In this document: piece by piece, positions 7,802-16,875 of the stretch
Position numbering within the stretch: position 1 is the stretch's first letter
How the letters are laid out: every line of letters begins with the position of its first letter
From: JASGDC01 sp047608145
GTDB lineage: Bacteria > Actinomycetota > Actinomycetes > Actinomycetales > Micrococcaceae
Assembly: GCA_047608145.1 (NCBI GenBank)
Contig: JASGDC010000010.1
Coordinates: 1 to 64,000, forward strand
Direction of reading: 5' to 3'
Length of the DNA: 64,000 nt
Notes under the pieces: model-generated
Databases searched by the model: none
Told to the model about the DNA's origin: nothing
The model's input: only the letters and a program-made list of their open reading frames with translations
Translations under genes and position numbers: made by a program

Positions 7802-9061
7802 TTAGAACTTAAGCCCAAAAAGTGTTTCAATACTCTTTGTATATTCATCAGCTTCACCGTTAGCAGCTAGCTCTTTCGCACGAGTAGTGGGAGTGTGTAG
7901 CAATGATCTAGTGAGTCTACGCATTGCTTTGGTGGCTTCTTCCTTATCTATATTTTCTGGAAGTTTGGCAATTTCATTATCTAAGATTTCTTTAGCACTC
8001 ATGCGTAGTGCAACAACAGCATCATTTAAAGAACGAGCTTCATTAGTTGCAGTAAATTCTTCGCTAGCTTTTTGTACTAATTCTTGGGCTTGAGTTAGCG
8101 CCTTGCTATGTTCTTCAGTAGAGTTACTTTGAATAGTTTCTAAGTTTATAACTTCCACGTTATTCATGGCGTTAACTAGTGGATGGATATCATGACGAAG
8201 GGCCATATCAATCATCACTAATGGTGACCGTTTGCTTCGTAGCTCTAGTGCCTCTTTAACAAGATTGATTGTTATTATTGGACCTTTTCCGCTGCAACTT
8301 ACTACTAACTGGGCATTGGCTATCTGCTCTGGTAGTTTGGCAGATTTAATAGCTTTAATATTGTGGCTTTCTGCGAAACCTTTTGCTCGATTAGAACGCG
8401 AGAAAACTTTAATATTTTTGCAACCACTATTTCGTAATGTAGCAACTGTAGCTCCTGCATAGGCACCAGTGCCGATAATAAGTGCAGAATTATTACCCCA
8501 TTCAGGTTTTTGTTTTGGGTTATGAGTACACATTTGCATAGCTAAATCTACGGCTAGGTCTACTAAGGAACGACCGGTATTTGCTAACTCAGTTTGAGCC
8601 CTAACAGCTTTACCAACTTGAAGTGCTTTTTGGAAAGTTAATTCGATAGTTGGGGAAGTGGTGCGCTGAGTTTGGCTCTCTTTGAGAGCAGTGCGTACTT
8701 GTCCCACAATTTCGCGTTCACCTACAGCCATTGAATCTAAACTTGCAGCAACTGAAAATAGATGTTCAATCGCTTCCATATTTTTAAGGAAGGTCAGATT
8801 TTGAGTTACAAAAACTTTTTCGGATTTACTTATCTCAACAACAGCTTCAATGATATAAGTTTTTGCATCTGCTAGCTTAACTTCTGGAGTGATATCTACA
8901 TAAATTTCAAAACGAGTGCAGGTAGCGAGTACTACACAACCAGATATCAAATCTTGACGGGCAGTTAGTTGTGATGGAATAAGTTCATTACGGTAAGAAA
9001 TCTGTTCAACAACAGATAATTCACCTGTGTTGTGAGTGGCAATAAAAGCTGCGAAAGTCAT
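7802..9061 (-). CDS. hemA: Glutamyl-tRNA reductase
   Basis: Reduces glutamyl-tRNA(Glu) with NADPH to glutamate-1-semialdehyde, the first committed step of C5-pathway haem synthesis. The catalytic Cys48 lies in VLATCTRFEIY, matching the family's LATCNR(I/T)E motif. The central part carries the NADPH fold (ALIIGTGAYAGATVATL) and the C-terminus is the helical dimerisation domain. At 419 residues the length is usual. It is transcribed away from the rest of the haem genes and is separated from them by fic. The tRNA-bound product is used by hemL, encoded at 15452. Confidence 0.93.
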   Translation of the reverse strand: MTFAAFIATHNTGELSVVEQISYRNELIPSQLTARQDLISGCVVLATCTRFEIYVDITPEVKLADAKTYIIEAVVEISKSEKVFVTQNLTFLKNMEAIEHLFSVAASLDSMAVGEREIVGQVRTALKESQTQRTTSPTIELTFQKALQVGKAVRAQTELANTGRSLVDLAVDLAMQMCTHNPKQKPEWGNNSALIIGTGAYAGATVATLRNSGCKNIKVFSRSNRAKGFAESHNIKAIKSAKLPEQIANAQLVVSCSGKGPIITINLVKEALELRSKRSPLVMIDMALRHDIHPLVNAMNNVEVINLETIQSNSTEEHSKALTQAQELVQKASEEFTATNEARSLNDAVVALRMSAKEILDNEIAKLPENIDKEEATKAMRRLTRSLLHTPTTRAKELAANGEADEYTKSIETLFGLKF

Positions 9062-9103
9062 GTTTTCTCATTTTACCTTACTATTTATTTCCATAAACAT
9101 AAA

Positions 9104-9194
9104 TTAAAAGAAATATTTATAAAAATATTTCTGCAAACTTGCATTAAAAGAAATAAAGCTTGATATACTTCTTTTTATCTAAGTTAAAAGAAGT
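9104..9194 (+). promoter_or_regulatory. fic/hemA intergenic control region with three phased repeats
   Basis: TTAAAAGAAAT occurs at 9104-9114 and 9144-9154, and TTAAAAGAAGT at 9184-9194: three direct copies exactly 40 bases apart. A near-perfect palindrome (GAAATATTT at 9110-9118 with AAATATTTC at 9123-9131) overlaps the first. A promoter for fic (TTGCAT 9139-9144, extended -10 TGATATACT at 9161-9169, spacer 19) has the second copy in its spacer and the third copy in the leader. This looks like an operator array; the regulator is unknown. Confidence 0.5.
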
Positions 9195-9204
9195 GGTAGC
9201 CACA

Positions 9205-10401
9205 ATGAATGAAAACTGGAAACAAATCGGCACCGAACCTTATCCATGGGAACGAGGTCCCAAAGGTGCTATTCCTGCTCGAAAATGGCTAAGGATTAAG
9301 CCTGAGTATCTCGCTGCCATCCCGTCTAAAATAGCTAAACAAGATGTAGAATTACCCAAAGAGCTTGATTTGGCGATTAATAGTTTACTTGTTGCCTTAG
9401 CTCGTTTTGATACGACACAACAGCATAAAGATTATACTTTTCCTTCTATGCTATTAAGAAGTGAGTCAGCGGCCAGCTCTCAGATTGAGAGTTTGACTTC
9501 GAGCATTAAAAACATTGCTTTAGCTCAAGTTTCTACAAAGGCACCTAAAAATGCACAGCTTATTGCAGGAAATGTAGCTGCAATGCACACAGCTTTGCAG
9601 CTACCCGATGAGCTAAGTAAGAAGAATATCTTAAAAATTCATAAAGAACTCATGGCGCCCAGCGGTGTTGATTTTGCAGGAAAGTTTCGTGAACAGCAAG
9701 TCTGGATTTCTGGTACGGAATACTCACCACACGATGCACTATTTGTACCTCCACATCAAAGCAAGGTTGAAAGTTGCCTTGATGACTTAATTGCATATTC
9801 AAAGGAAACGGATGTTAATCCTATTGTTAAATCTGCAATAGTTCATGCTCAATTCGAGACAATCCACCCATTTATTGATGGAAACGGACGCACTGGCCGT
9901 ACCTTAATACATAAAGTGCTTAGGCAAGAAGATATTTTAAGGGCGGTAACTTTACCTATCTCAGCTGGATTATTGCACAATATCAATGGATATTTGGAAG
10001 CTTTACAAAGTTATCAAGCTGGAAATCCAGTTCCTATTGTAGAGCAATTAGTAGAAGCTCTTGAGTTAGCAGTTAGTATTGCTCAGCGAATTAGCGAGCA
10101 AGTAGAGGAAGTTCTTGATGGCTGGAAAGTGAATATAAAGGGAAGCTCAAAAGCGTCTATCTGGAAGTTGCTGCCGTTATTAGTTGGGCAGCCTGTTGTA
10201 AATGCAAAATTTGTAGCTGAGAATCTTGGTATAAGTGTGCGTGCTGCTAGCTACGTTTTAGAGAATGCAGATAAGTACACTATCTTAACCAAAATTGGTC
10301 GATCTGGGCGAGATAATTACTATCAAGCAAAAGACTTAGTCGAAATTTTCAGTCAGATATCTGATATTCAAAAAGTGCGTAGATTGTTTCAAAAGCAATA
10401 G
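9205..10401 (+). CDS. Fic-family protein (putative AMP transferase)
   Basis: Fic enzymes usually transfer AMP from ATP to a protein hydroxyl. From the ATG at 9205 (398 residues) it has the complete active-site loop HPFIDGNGRTGR (221-232) and an N-terminal inhibitory-helix motif, S91-x3-E95, marking a class II, self-inhibited enzyme. The residue after the glutamate is Ser, not the usual Gly or Asn. The C-terminal 100 residues look like a winged helix (SVRAASYVLENADK), as in the SO_4266-like Fic proteins. A TTG at 9160 lies upstream of the predicted transcription start, so I reject it. Target unknown; its position between hemA and hemE is probably fortuitous. Confidence 0.85.
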   Translation: MNENWKQIGTEPYPWERGPKGAIPARKWLRIKPEYLAAIPSKIAKQDVELPKELDLAINSLLVALARFDTTQQHKDYTFPSMLLRSESAASSQIESLTSSIKNIALAQVSTKAPKNAQLIAGNVAAMHTALQLPDELSKKNILKIHKELMAPSGVDFAGKFREQQVWISGTEYSPHDALFVPPHQSKVESCLDDLIAYSKETDVNPIVKSAIVHAQFETIHPFIDGNGRTGRTLIHKVLRQEDILRAVTLPISAGLLHNINGYLEALQSYQAGNPVPIVEQLVEALELAVSIAQRISEQVEEVLDGWKVNIKGSSKASIWKLLPLLVGQPVVNAKFVAENLGISVRAASYVLENADKYTILTKIGRSGRDNYYQAKDLVEIFSQISDIQKVRRLFQKQ

Positions 10402-10410
10402 AATATGCAA

Positions 10411-10434
10411 GGAAACAATAAGGCATTGTATAGT
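10411..10434 (+). promoter_or_regulatory. Probable leaderless promoter of the hem operon
   Basis: A -10 box TATAGT (10429-10434) ends 6 bases before the hemE ATG (10441), so transcription would begin at or beside the start codon. There is no Shine-Dalgarno sequence in the interval. The -35 region is weak. Confidence 0.4.
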
Positions 10435-10440
10435 TAAAAC

Positions 10441-11511
10441 ATGGGCTCTTTTAATGTTTCAAACAATCATCCACTGCTTGCAAATGATACTGCTACTTCG
10501 CCAATAATTTCTGCTTATCAAGGGCGAAAGCCTAGTCGTAAGCCAGTTTGGTTTATGCGCCAAGCAGGACGCTCATTGCCGGAATATCATGAAGCACGCA
10601 AGGGCGTAGCAATGTTAGATGCTTGTTTACAGCCAGAATTAGCTGCAGAAATTACGATGCAACCAGTTCGTCGTCATGATGTAGATGCAGCAATATTCTT
10701 TAGTGATATAGTTACACCATTAAAGCTTGCTGGAGTCAATGTCGATATTGTACCAGGTGTCGGGCCAGTTATTGAAAACCCAGTTAAGACAGCAAGTGAT
10801 GTTAAAAAACTACCTAATATTGATGCTGTTGATTTCACTAAAATTCAAGATGCAATCAAAATTATCACGAAGGGACTTGGTGATAAACCATTGATTGGTT
10901 TTGCTGGAGCTCCGTTTACCGTAGCTGCGTATCTTATTGAAGGTAAATCTAGTCGTAATCACTTAGCTCCACGTACGATGATGCATGCTGACCCAAAGAG
11001 CTGGAAAGCATTAAGCACTTGGATGGCGGAGCTTTCGGGAGCTTTCTTACAAGCACAAATTGAAGCAGGCGTTTCTGCAGTTCAACTATTTGATTCATGG
11101 GCAGGAGCCTTGGGGCTTAAAGATTATGAGAAATTTGTAGCTCCAGCTAGCTCAATAACTTTCGACAAAGTCGCTAAATACGGTGTGCCAAAAGTACATT
11201 TTGGCACGGGAACTTCTGAATTACTTGTTGCAATGAAAAATTGTGGTGCAGATGTAATGGGAGTGGATTATCGACTGCAACTTCAGGAAGCGAATAAACG
11301 GCTAGGTGGAAGCACACCCCTGCAAGGTAACATTGATCCAGCGTTCTTAGCTGCTGGGAAAGAAGCATTATTTGCACATACTGCTAAAGTTATTGAGCAA
11401 GGAAAATCTGCACCTGGTCATGTAGTTAATCTAGGTCATGGAGTGCCACCGAGTACAGACCCACAGCTGATTACTGACTTAGTAGCTTTTATTCACGAAC
11501 AAGAAGTTTAA
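10441..11511 (+). CDS. hemE: Uroporphyrinogen decarboxylase
   Basis: Decarboxylates the four acetate side chains of uroporphyrinogen III to give coproporphyrinogen III. The signature PVWFMRQAGRSLPEYHEAR near residue 35 is complete, and the second conserved segment GFAGAPFTVAAYLIEG is present. At 356 residues it is of normal length. It is the first gene of a tight six-gene run (hemE-hemY-hemC-hemD-hemB-hemL), with 3 bases to hemY. The start has no visible ribosome-binding site and sits at a predicted transcription start. Confidence 0.94.
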   Translation: MGSFNVSNNHPLLANDTATSPIISAYQGRKPSRKPVWFMRQAGRSLPEYHEARKGVAMLDACLQPELAAEITMQPVRRHDVDAAIFFSDIVTPLKLAGVNVDIVPGVGPVIENPVKTASDVKKLPNIDAVDFTKIQDAIKIITKGLGDKPLIGFAGAPFTVAAYLIEGKSSRNHLAPRTMMHADPKSWKALSTWMAELSGAFLQAQIEAGVSAVQLFDSWAGALGLKDYEKFVAPASSITFDKVAKYGVPKVHFGTGTSELLVAMKNCGADVMGVDYRLQLQEANKRLGGSTPLQGNIDPAFLAAGKEALFAHTAKVIEQGKSAPGHVVNLGHGVPPSTDPQLITDLVAFIHEQEV

Positions 11512-11514
11512 GCT

Positions 11515-12828
11515 ATGACAGTTTTCAATATTGTCGGTGGTGGAGTAGCTGGACTAGTCTGTGCTTGGGAGTTATCTCGCGCGGGACATCAAGTTACAGT
11601 TTATGAACGTAACAAATTTGGCGGGGTAGTTAGTGCCCATGAATTAGCAGGTATTAAGCTTGATGCAGGTGCAGAAAGTTTCGCCACCCGTACCTCTGCG
11701 GTGCGTGAGCTAGCTGATGACTTAGATATTGCAGACAAAGTTGTCGCTCCAGTCAATAAACCAGCTTGGATTTTCAATGATAATGTTGCTTATCCTACAG
11801 TTCCTGGAGTTTTTGGAATTCCTGCAGATTTTAATGATGTTGCAGAAATACTAAGTGAAAAAGGATTAGCAAGAGCAAAACTTGATGAACGAATTTGTTC
11901 CACTTCTGTTACTTTTGAGCCAATTAGTATAGGCAAGTTAGTGGAACTGCGGATGGGTAAAGAAGTAGTAGAAAAGTTAGTAGCTCCAGTAATTGCTGGT
12001 GTTCATGCTGCTAGCCCTTATGATTTAGACTCGAATGCTGTGATACCAGGTATTCAAAAGAAGCTTAAAGAAACAGGTTCATTGCAAAAAGCTATTATTG
12101 AGATGCGGCAAGTAGCACCAGCTGGTGCACAAGTACTTGGTCTTGAAGGTGGGATGCGCATACTTATCGAAACTTTAGTGGAGCAATGTAACACACAAGG
12201 TGTGCAGTTTGTTAACAAAGAAGTAACTTCACTATCTAATCTAGCGAACCCGATAGTTGCTACAAGTATTCATGAAGTAAGGGAATTATTGGCTGATATT
12301 GTAAACATTGAAGATTATGGCCATGGGGCTGATATTGTCTTAGTGAGTTTGGTAGTGAAATCATCAGAACTTAATAAAGATCCACGTGGTACTGGTGTTT
12401 TGGTTGATGAAAGTTCTAAGAAAGTTCAGGCAAAAGCACTAACTCATGTCAGTGCTAAGTGGGAGTGGTTGGCTAATAAATTACCTAAGGATACTCATGT
12501 CATTCGGCTATCTTATGGACGTCCAGGGCAAGAAGCACCTGACGATAGTGAAATCGTTGATATTGCTATTAGAGATGCACAAACCTTATTAGCTACAGAA
12601 TTTGCTGAGGTTATCGATAGTGATATTGTGCATTGGCCACAAGGTATTCCATTTGTAACTGCGGAAAAACAGGCACAATTGGCTGAAGTGAAATCAGTAT
12701 TAAGCAATCAAGATGATGTGCATGTGGTAGGAGCTTGGGTTGCTGGTACCGGATTAGCTTCAGTAGTGAAGCAGGCCAGGGAAGTAGCTCAAAAGCTTAT
12801 TAAGCGAGAAGGTAATGCGAAAAATTAA
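11515..12828 (+). CDS. hemY: Coproporphyrinogen III oxidase (HemY-type flavoprotein)
   Basis: FAD-dependent enzyme of the HemY/HemG family. In actinobacteria this enzyme oxidises coproporphyrinogen III to coproporphyrin III (CgoX activity) in the coproporphyrin-dependent haem route. The N-terminal dinucleotide-binding motif GGGVAGLVCAWELSRAG is followed by YERNKFGG, and the C-terminal FAD segment VVGAWVAGTGLASVVKQAR is present. 437 residues. It overlaps hemC by 14 bases. The later enzymes of this route (ferrochelatase and HemQ) are not in this window. Confidence 0.9.
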   Translation: MTVFNIVGGGVAGLVCAWELSRAGHQVTVYERNKFGGVVSAHELAGIKLDAGAESFATRTSAVRELADDLDIADKVVAPVNKPAWIFNDNVAYPTVPGVFGIPADFNDVAEILSEKGLARAKLDERICSTSVTFEPISIGKLVELRMGKEVVEKLVAPVIAGVHAASPYDLDSNAVIPGIQKKLKETGSLQKAIIEMRQVAPAGAQVLGLEGGMRILIETLVEQCNTQGVQFVNKEVTSLSNLANPIVATSIHEVRELLADIVNIEDYGHGADIVLVSLVVKSSELNKDPRGTGVLVDESSKKVQAKALTHVSAKWEWLANKLPKDTHVIRLSYGRPGQEAPDDSEIVDIAIRDAQTLLATEFAEVIDSDIVHWPQGIPFVTAEKQAQLAEVKSVLSNQDDVHVVGAWVAGTGLASVVKQAREVAQKLIKREGNAKN

Positions 12829-13783
12829 GGTTGGTACGCGTGCTAGTGCTTTGGCGTTAAGCCAAACTACAGCTTTAGCTGAAGAACTAGCTAGAGCAGG
12901 TAATTTTGATTTTGAAATAGTACATGTGAAAAGTGACGGAGATAAATCTAAGGAGCCATTAATGCAACTTGGTGGTACAGGTGTTTTCGTATCTAGATTG
13001 CGCCAGGCATTACTAGATGACAAAGTTGATATTATTGTGCATTCACTTAAAGATTTACCTACATACCCAGAAGAAGGCATTAGCCTAGCTACTATTGCAA
13101 AGCGAGAAAATCCAGCAGATGTACTGTGTGCCAAAGGTGATTACACTTTAACCACTTTACCTAAAGGTGCAAAAGTCGGCACTGGTTCACCACGCAGGGC
13201 AGCGCAGTTACTTTCTTATCGTGATGATTTACAAATTGTAGATATTCGCGGCAATATTGATACTCGTATTAAGCGAATTGAGCAAGATCTTGATGCGGTA
13301 ATACTTGCTTATGCAGGGCTGGAACGTCTTGGTAAGACAGCTGTTATATCTGAAGTCTTAAACCCAAGTGAGTTTATCGCAGCTCCTGGGCAAGGGGCAT
13401 TAGCAGTTGAATGTAAAACTGAGGTTTTAACTAGTGATGATGAAGTAGCACAAGCAATAAAAACTGGGTTAACTGCATTGAATGACACTGAAACGCGAGC
13501 AGCCACTACTGCAGAACGGGATGTTTTAGCTATAGCAGAACAAGGTTGTAGTGCACCAATTGGAGTTTATGCACATTTCCCAGCAGCTAATTTGTTAGAA
13601 ATCAACGCTATTATGTATCCTTCAACTACAGATATGAGTACTGAAGATTTACAGATAGCGAAAGATCAAAACTTTGCCCAAGAAAAATTAAGCGTCGAAG
13701 TACCTAAAGATTGTGATGTAGTTAGTTTCGCAAAGCAACAAGGGCAGCAAGTAGCATACAAATTATTGGAAAAATTAAAATGA
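12815..13783 (+). CDS. hemC: Porphobilinogen deaminase (hydroxymethylbilane synthase)
   Basis: Joins four porphobilinogens into hydroxymethylbilane. The cofactor-attachment cysteine is Cys245 in AEQGCSAPIG, and the substrate-binding HSLKDLP and TGSPRR motifs are present. 322 residues, full length. The ATG at 12815 is embedded in the end of hemY, and the stop overlaps the hemD start (ATGA), so translation of hemY-hemC-hemD is probably coupled. Confidence 0.94.
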   Translation: MRKIKVGTRASALALSQTTALAEELARAGNFDFEIVHVKSDGDKSKEPLMQLGGTGVFVSRLRQALLDDKVDIIVHSLKDLPTYPEEGISLATIAKRENPADVLCAKGDYTLTTLPKGAKVGTGSPRRAAQLLSYRDDLQIVDIRGNIDTRIKRIEQDLDAVILAYAGLERLGKTAVISEVLNPSEFIAAPGQGALAVECKTEVLTSDDEVAQAIKTGLTALNDTETRAATTAERDVLAIAEQGCSAPIGVYAHFPAANLLEINAIMYPSTTDMSTEDLQIAKDQNFAQEKLSVEVPKDCDVVSFAKQQGQQVAYKLLEKLK

Positions 13784-14415
13784 AGTTAGTAATTCCGAAA
13801 TCAAAATATCAAAATAAAGCAATTCAGAAGTATTATGACCCATTTCTAGTGCCAGCATTGGATATTTCTTTTCCATATGGAAAAGAATTGCGCAAAAGTT
13901 TCACTGGTAATTTTAATTGGCTAGTAATTACTAGCCAGAATACAGTCAATGCTTTGAGCTTGGCTGAGGTAAATCCTTATAAAAAATTTAAAGTTGCTGC
14001 GGTGGGAGAAAAAACTGCAAAAGCTTTTACCGAACAGCTAGGTTTACCAGTAGATTTCGTCCCAAGTATGGAAAGTGCTAAGGGTATTTTAGCTAATAAC
14101 CCAATATTTGGAAAAGTTTTGCTGCCAAATTCAAACCTTGCACCAAAGACATTAGCTGATGGTTTAACTAAGCAAGGTTGTGAAGTTGATACGATTACTG
14201 CTTATGATGTCGAAATAATTAAAGATAGAAAGCAAAAAGCTGAGATTCAACAGTTACTAAGGGCTAAAGAAATAGCTGGTTTTTATTGTACTTCACCAAG
14301 TGTAGCCAGTTGTTATTTATGGTTAAGTAGTGGTTTCCATGAAAAAGTTAGCTTTCAGGCTATTGGCGAAACCACTCAGAAATTCTTAGCTAAAGAGCTG
14401 GGCAAAGATAACTAA
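13780..14415 (+). CDS. hemD: Uroporphyrinogen III synthase, stand-alone
   Basis: Closes hydroxymethylbilane with inversion of ring D. The 211-residue protein has the weakly conserved two-lobed family pattern (NWLVITSQNTVNAL, KFKVAAVGEKTAKAF, IAGFYCTSPSVAS). It overlaps hemC by 4 bases. In many corynebacteria and other actinomycetes hemD is fused to the uroporphyrinogen methyltransferase CysG/CobA; here that domain is absent, so this operon feeds haem only, not sirohaem or cobalamin. The identification rests partly on operon position because the family is divergent. Confidence 0.85.
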   Translation: MKLVIPKSKYQNKAIQKYYDPFLVPALDISFPYGKELRKSFTGNFNWLVITSQNTVNALSLAEVNPYKKFKVAAVGEKTAKAFTEQLGLPVDFVPSMESAKGILANNPIFGKVLLPNSNLAPKTLADGLTKQGCEVDTITAYDVEIIKDRKQKAEIQQLLRAKEIAGFYCTSPSVASCYLWLSSGFHEKVSFQAIGETTQKFLAKELGKDN

Positions 14416-14447
14416 GCCACTAAAAGTTAAAACTTATAGATAGTAAT

Positions 14448-15452
14448 ATGAATATTATGCAAAATTTTCCAATAACTCATCGTCCGCGTCGACTTCGTCA
14501 TACTGCTTCATTGCGTCGTATGGTGGCTGGAACTACGTTACATCCTAGTGATTTAGTACTACCATTTTTTGTCAAAGAAGGCCTTGTTAAGCCACAAGAT
14601 ATTGCTGCAATGCCAGGAGTGCAGCAGCATAGCTTAGATTCATTAGTAGATTTTGCTAGGGAAGCGGTAGCCGCCGGGGTTGGTGGTCTAATGCTTTTCG
14701 GAATTCCGAAAGAAAAGGATAGTCAAGGTTCACAAGCTTGGGCTAAAGCTGGGATTCTTAATCGTGCTATCGCAAAATTACGTAAAGAACTAGGCGATAG
14801 CACTGTAATTATGGCTGATACTTGTCTTGATGAATTTACTGATCATGGACATTGCGGGGTTATTGATGACGCGGGCAATATAATCAATGATGAAACTTTG
14901 GAATTATATGCCAAAATGGCAGTTTCTCAGGCTGAAGCCGGAGCTCATCTAGTCGCACCATCTGGCATGATGGATGGTCAGGTGGGAGTAATTCGTGCTG
15001 CTTTAGATAAAGCAGGTTTTGAAAATGTGGGAATTCTAGCCTATACTGCCAAGTATGCTTCAGCTTTCTTTGGGCCATTTCGTGAAGCAGTTGATTCTAG
15101 TTTCACTGGCAATCGTAATACTTATCAGCAAAACCCAGCAAACCGTACAGAAGCACTTTATGAATATGAATTAGATATTACTGAAGGTGCGGACATTGCA
15201 ATGGTAAAACCAGCAATGAGCTATTTAGATATCGTCTCTGACATTAAAAGCGTGGCGACAGTGCCAGTGGCTGCGTATCAAGTATCTGGCGAATATTCGA
15301 TGATTGAAGCAGCTGCTGCTAATGGCTGGCTTGATAGGGAGCGAGTAATTATGGAGAGTTTAATCAGTATTAAGCGTGCTGGTGCCGATATAATTCTTAC
15401 TTATTTTGCTTTAGAGGTTGCACAAATGTTGACTAAAGGAGAACTTCGCTAG
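14448..15452 (+). CDS. hemB: Porphobilinogen synthase (ALA dehydratase)
   Basis: Condenses two 5-aminolevulinates to porphobilinogen. Both Schiff-base lysines are seen: Lys202 in YTAKYASAFFGPFREA and Lys254 in MVKPAMSYLDI. The metal loop reads DTCLDEFTDHGHCG, with Cys126 and Cys136 but Asp128 where zinc enzymes have the middle cysteine, so metal use may differ from the strict zinc type. 334 residues. The ribosome-binding site upstream is poor. The stop codon shares one base with the hemL GTG start. Confidence 0.93.
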   Translation: MNIMQNFPITHRPRRLRHTASLRRMVAGTTLHPSDLVLPFFVKEGLVKPQDIAAMPGVQQHSLDSLVDFAREAVAAGVGGLMLFGIPKEKDSQGSQAWAKAGILNRAIAKLRKELGDSTVIMADTCLDEFTDHGHCGVIDDAGNIINDETLELYAKMAVSQAEAGAHLVAPSGMMDGQVGVIRAALDKAGFENVGILAYTAKYASAFFGPFREAVDSSFTGNRNTYQQNPANRTEALYEYELDITEGADIAMVKPAMSYLDIVSDIKSVATVPVAAYQVSGEYSMIEAAAANGWLDRERVIMESLISIKRAGADIILTYFALEVAQMLTKGELR

Positions 15453-16756
15453 TGGAACATCAAATTTCAGACAAATTGCAGACTCATGCTGAAGAATTAA
15501 TGCCAGGCGGAGTTAGTTCGCCAGTGCGGGCCTTTAAGTCAGTAGGCGATGCAGCTCCACGATTTATCGAACGTGCAAAAGGACCTTATCTTTATGATGC
15601 TGACGGCAATGAGTATGTAGATCTTGTCGGTTCATGGGGGCCAATGATTTTAGGTCATACCAATGAAAAAGTATTAGCAGCAGTACAACAGGCCGCTAAA
15701 AATAGTCTTTCGTTTGGAACATCCACTAAAGCTGAAGCTGGCTTAGCAAAACTAGTACTTGAGAGAGTGCCTTGTATGGAGAAGATTCGCTTTGTCTCTA
15801 CTGGTACGGAAGCGACAATGACTGCGATTCGTTTGGCACGGGGTTATACAGGCAAAGACTTATTAGTTAAATTCGCTGGCTGTTACCACGGACATTCTGA
15901 TTCACTACTAGCTGATGCAGGTAGTGGTGTAGCAACACTAGCAATTCCTGGCTCGCCAGGGATTACGGAAGCAACAGCATCCCAAACTATTGTGGTCCCA
16001 TATAACGATATTGATGCAGTTAAAGAAGTATTTGCAAAATATGGTGACAATATTGCAGCAATTATTACTGAAGCAGCACCAGCAAACATGGGTATCGTTA
16101 AGCCAAAGAAAGGCTTTAACAAAGCACTTTTAGGCCTAGCACATGAACATGGTTCACTGCTAATTTCTGATGAAGTCCTAACTGGTTTCCGAGTTTCAGA
16201 TGCAGGTTTCTGGGGGCTTGAAGGTCGTGAAGAAGGTTGGACGCCAGACATCATGACATTTGGCAAGATTATTGGCGGTGGTCTCCCAGTTGCAGCCTTA
16301 GCAGGCAGCACCAAAATTATGGATTATCTAGCGCCAGTTGGCCCAGTCTACCAAGCTGGAACTCTTTCTGGTAACCCGGTAGCAATGGCAGCTGGTATAG
16401 CTACTTTATCAGCCTGTACTTCGGAAGTTTATGAAACAGTGAATAAGCGTGCCAAAGAACTTGCAAAATTTGTCTCAACTGAATTTACTAAAGCTGGAAT
16501 TAACCATAGCTTGCAACAAGTAGGCAGCCTATTTAGCTTTGCTTTCGGTGTCAAAAAAGTAGAGAATTACGAAGATGTTAGAGGCCAAGATACTAAAGTT
16601 TATGAACAGTTCTTCCAAGCAATGCTAGATAACGGTGTCTACCTACCACCATCGGTATTTGAAGCATGGTTCTTATCTGCAACACATGATGATGAGGCGA
16701 TGGAAAAGATTTACCAGGCAGTGAAAAATAGCATTAAAACACTGAAGTGTGTTTAG
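15452..16756 (+). CDS. hemL: Glutamate-1-semialdehyde 2,1-aminomutase
   Basis: PLP enzyme converting glutamate-1-semialdehyde, the hemA product, to 5-aminolevulinate for hemB. The PLP lysine is Lys272 in MTFGKIIGGGLPVAA; the substrate loop VSTGTEATMTAIRLAR is intact. 434 residues. The GTG start is preceded by AAAGGAGAA and overlaps the hemB stop by one base. It ends the operon. One arm of an interlocked inverted-repeat structure overlaps its last codons. Confidence 0.95.
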   Translation: MEHQISDKLQTHAEELMPGGVSSPVRAFKSVGDAAPRFIERAKGPYLYDADGNEYVDLVGSWGPMILGHTNEKVLAAVQQAAKNSLSFGTSTKAEAGLAKLVLERVPCMEKIRFVSTGTEATMTAIRLARGYTGKDLLVKFAGCYHGHSDSLLADAGSGVATLAIPGSPGITEATASQTIVVPYNDIDAVKEVFAKYGDNIAAIITEAAPANMGIVKPKKGFNKALLGLAHEHGSLLISDEVLTGFRVSDAGFWGLEGREEGWTPDIMTFGKIIGGGLPVAALAGSTKIMDYLAPVGPVYQAGTLSGNPVAMAAGIATLSACTSEVYETVNKRAKELAKFVSTEFTKAGINHSLQQVGSLFSFAFGVKKVENYEDVRGQDTKVYEQFFQAMLDNGVYLPPSVFEAWFLSATHDDEAMEKIYQAVKNSIKTLKCV

Positions 16757-16836
16757 TCTGATTGTTATCAGTACTTTTTGGCAAATTTAGTATGTTTAAA
16801 CACACTTAAACTGCAGAAAAGTACTGACGATATAAT
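16745..16836 (+). promoter_or_regulatory. Two interlocked 11-bp inverted repeats and a promoter
   Basis: Repeat A pairs AAGTGTGTTTA (16745-16755) with TAAACACACTT (16797-16807). Repeat B pairs TCAGTACTTTT (16768-16778) with AAAAGTACTGA (16817-16827). Both are perfect and their arms alternate (A, B, A', B'), giving either mutually exclusive hairpins or a pseudoknot. A -10 box TATAAT at 16831-16836, with a weak -35 TTAAAC at 16806-16811, lies at the right end and would drive the HAD gene, with repeat B' inside the spacer. Confidence 0.5.
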
Positions 16837-16875
16837 CTATTTTGATTAGTTTTGGTATTTGAGAGGAAACCAACA

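Noticed and set aside
9160..9204. TTG start giving Fic a 15-residue longer N-terminus
   Set aside because: The -10 box at 9164-9169 would start transcription downstream of this TTG.
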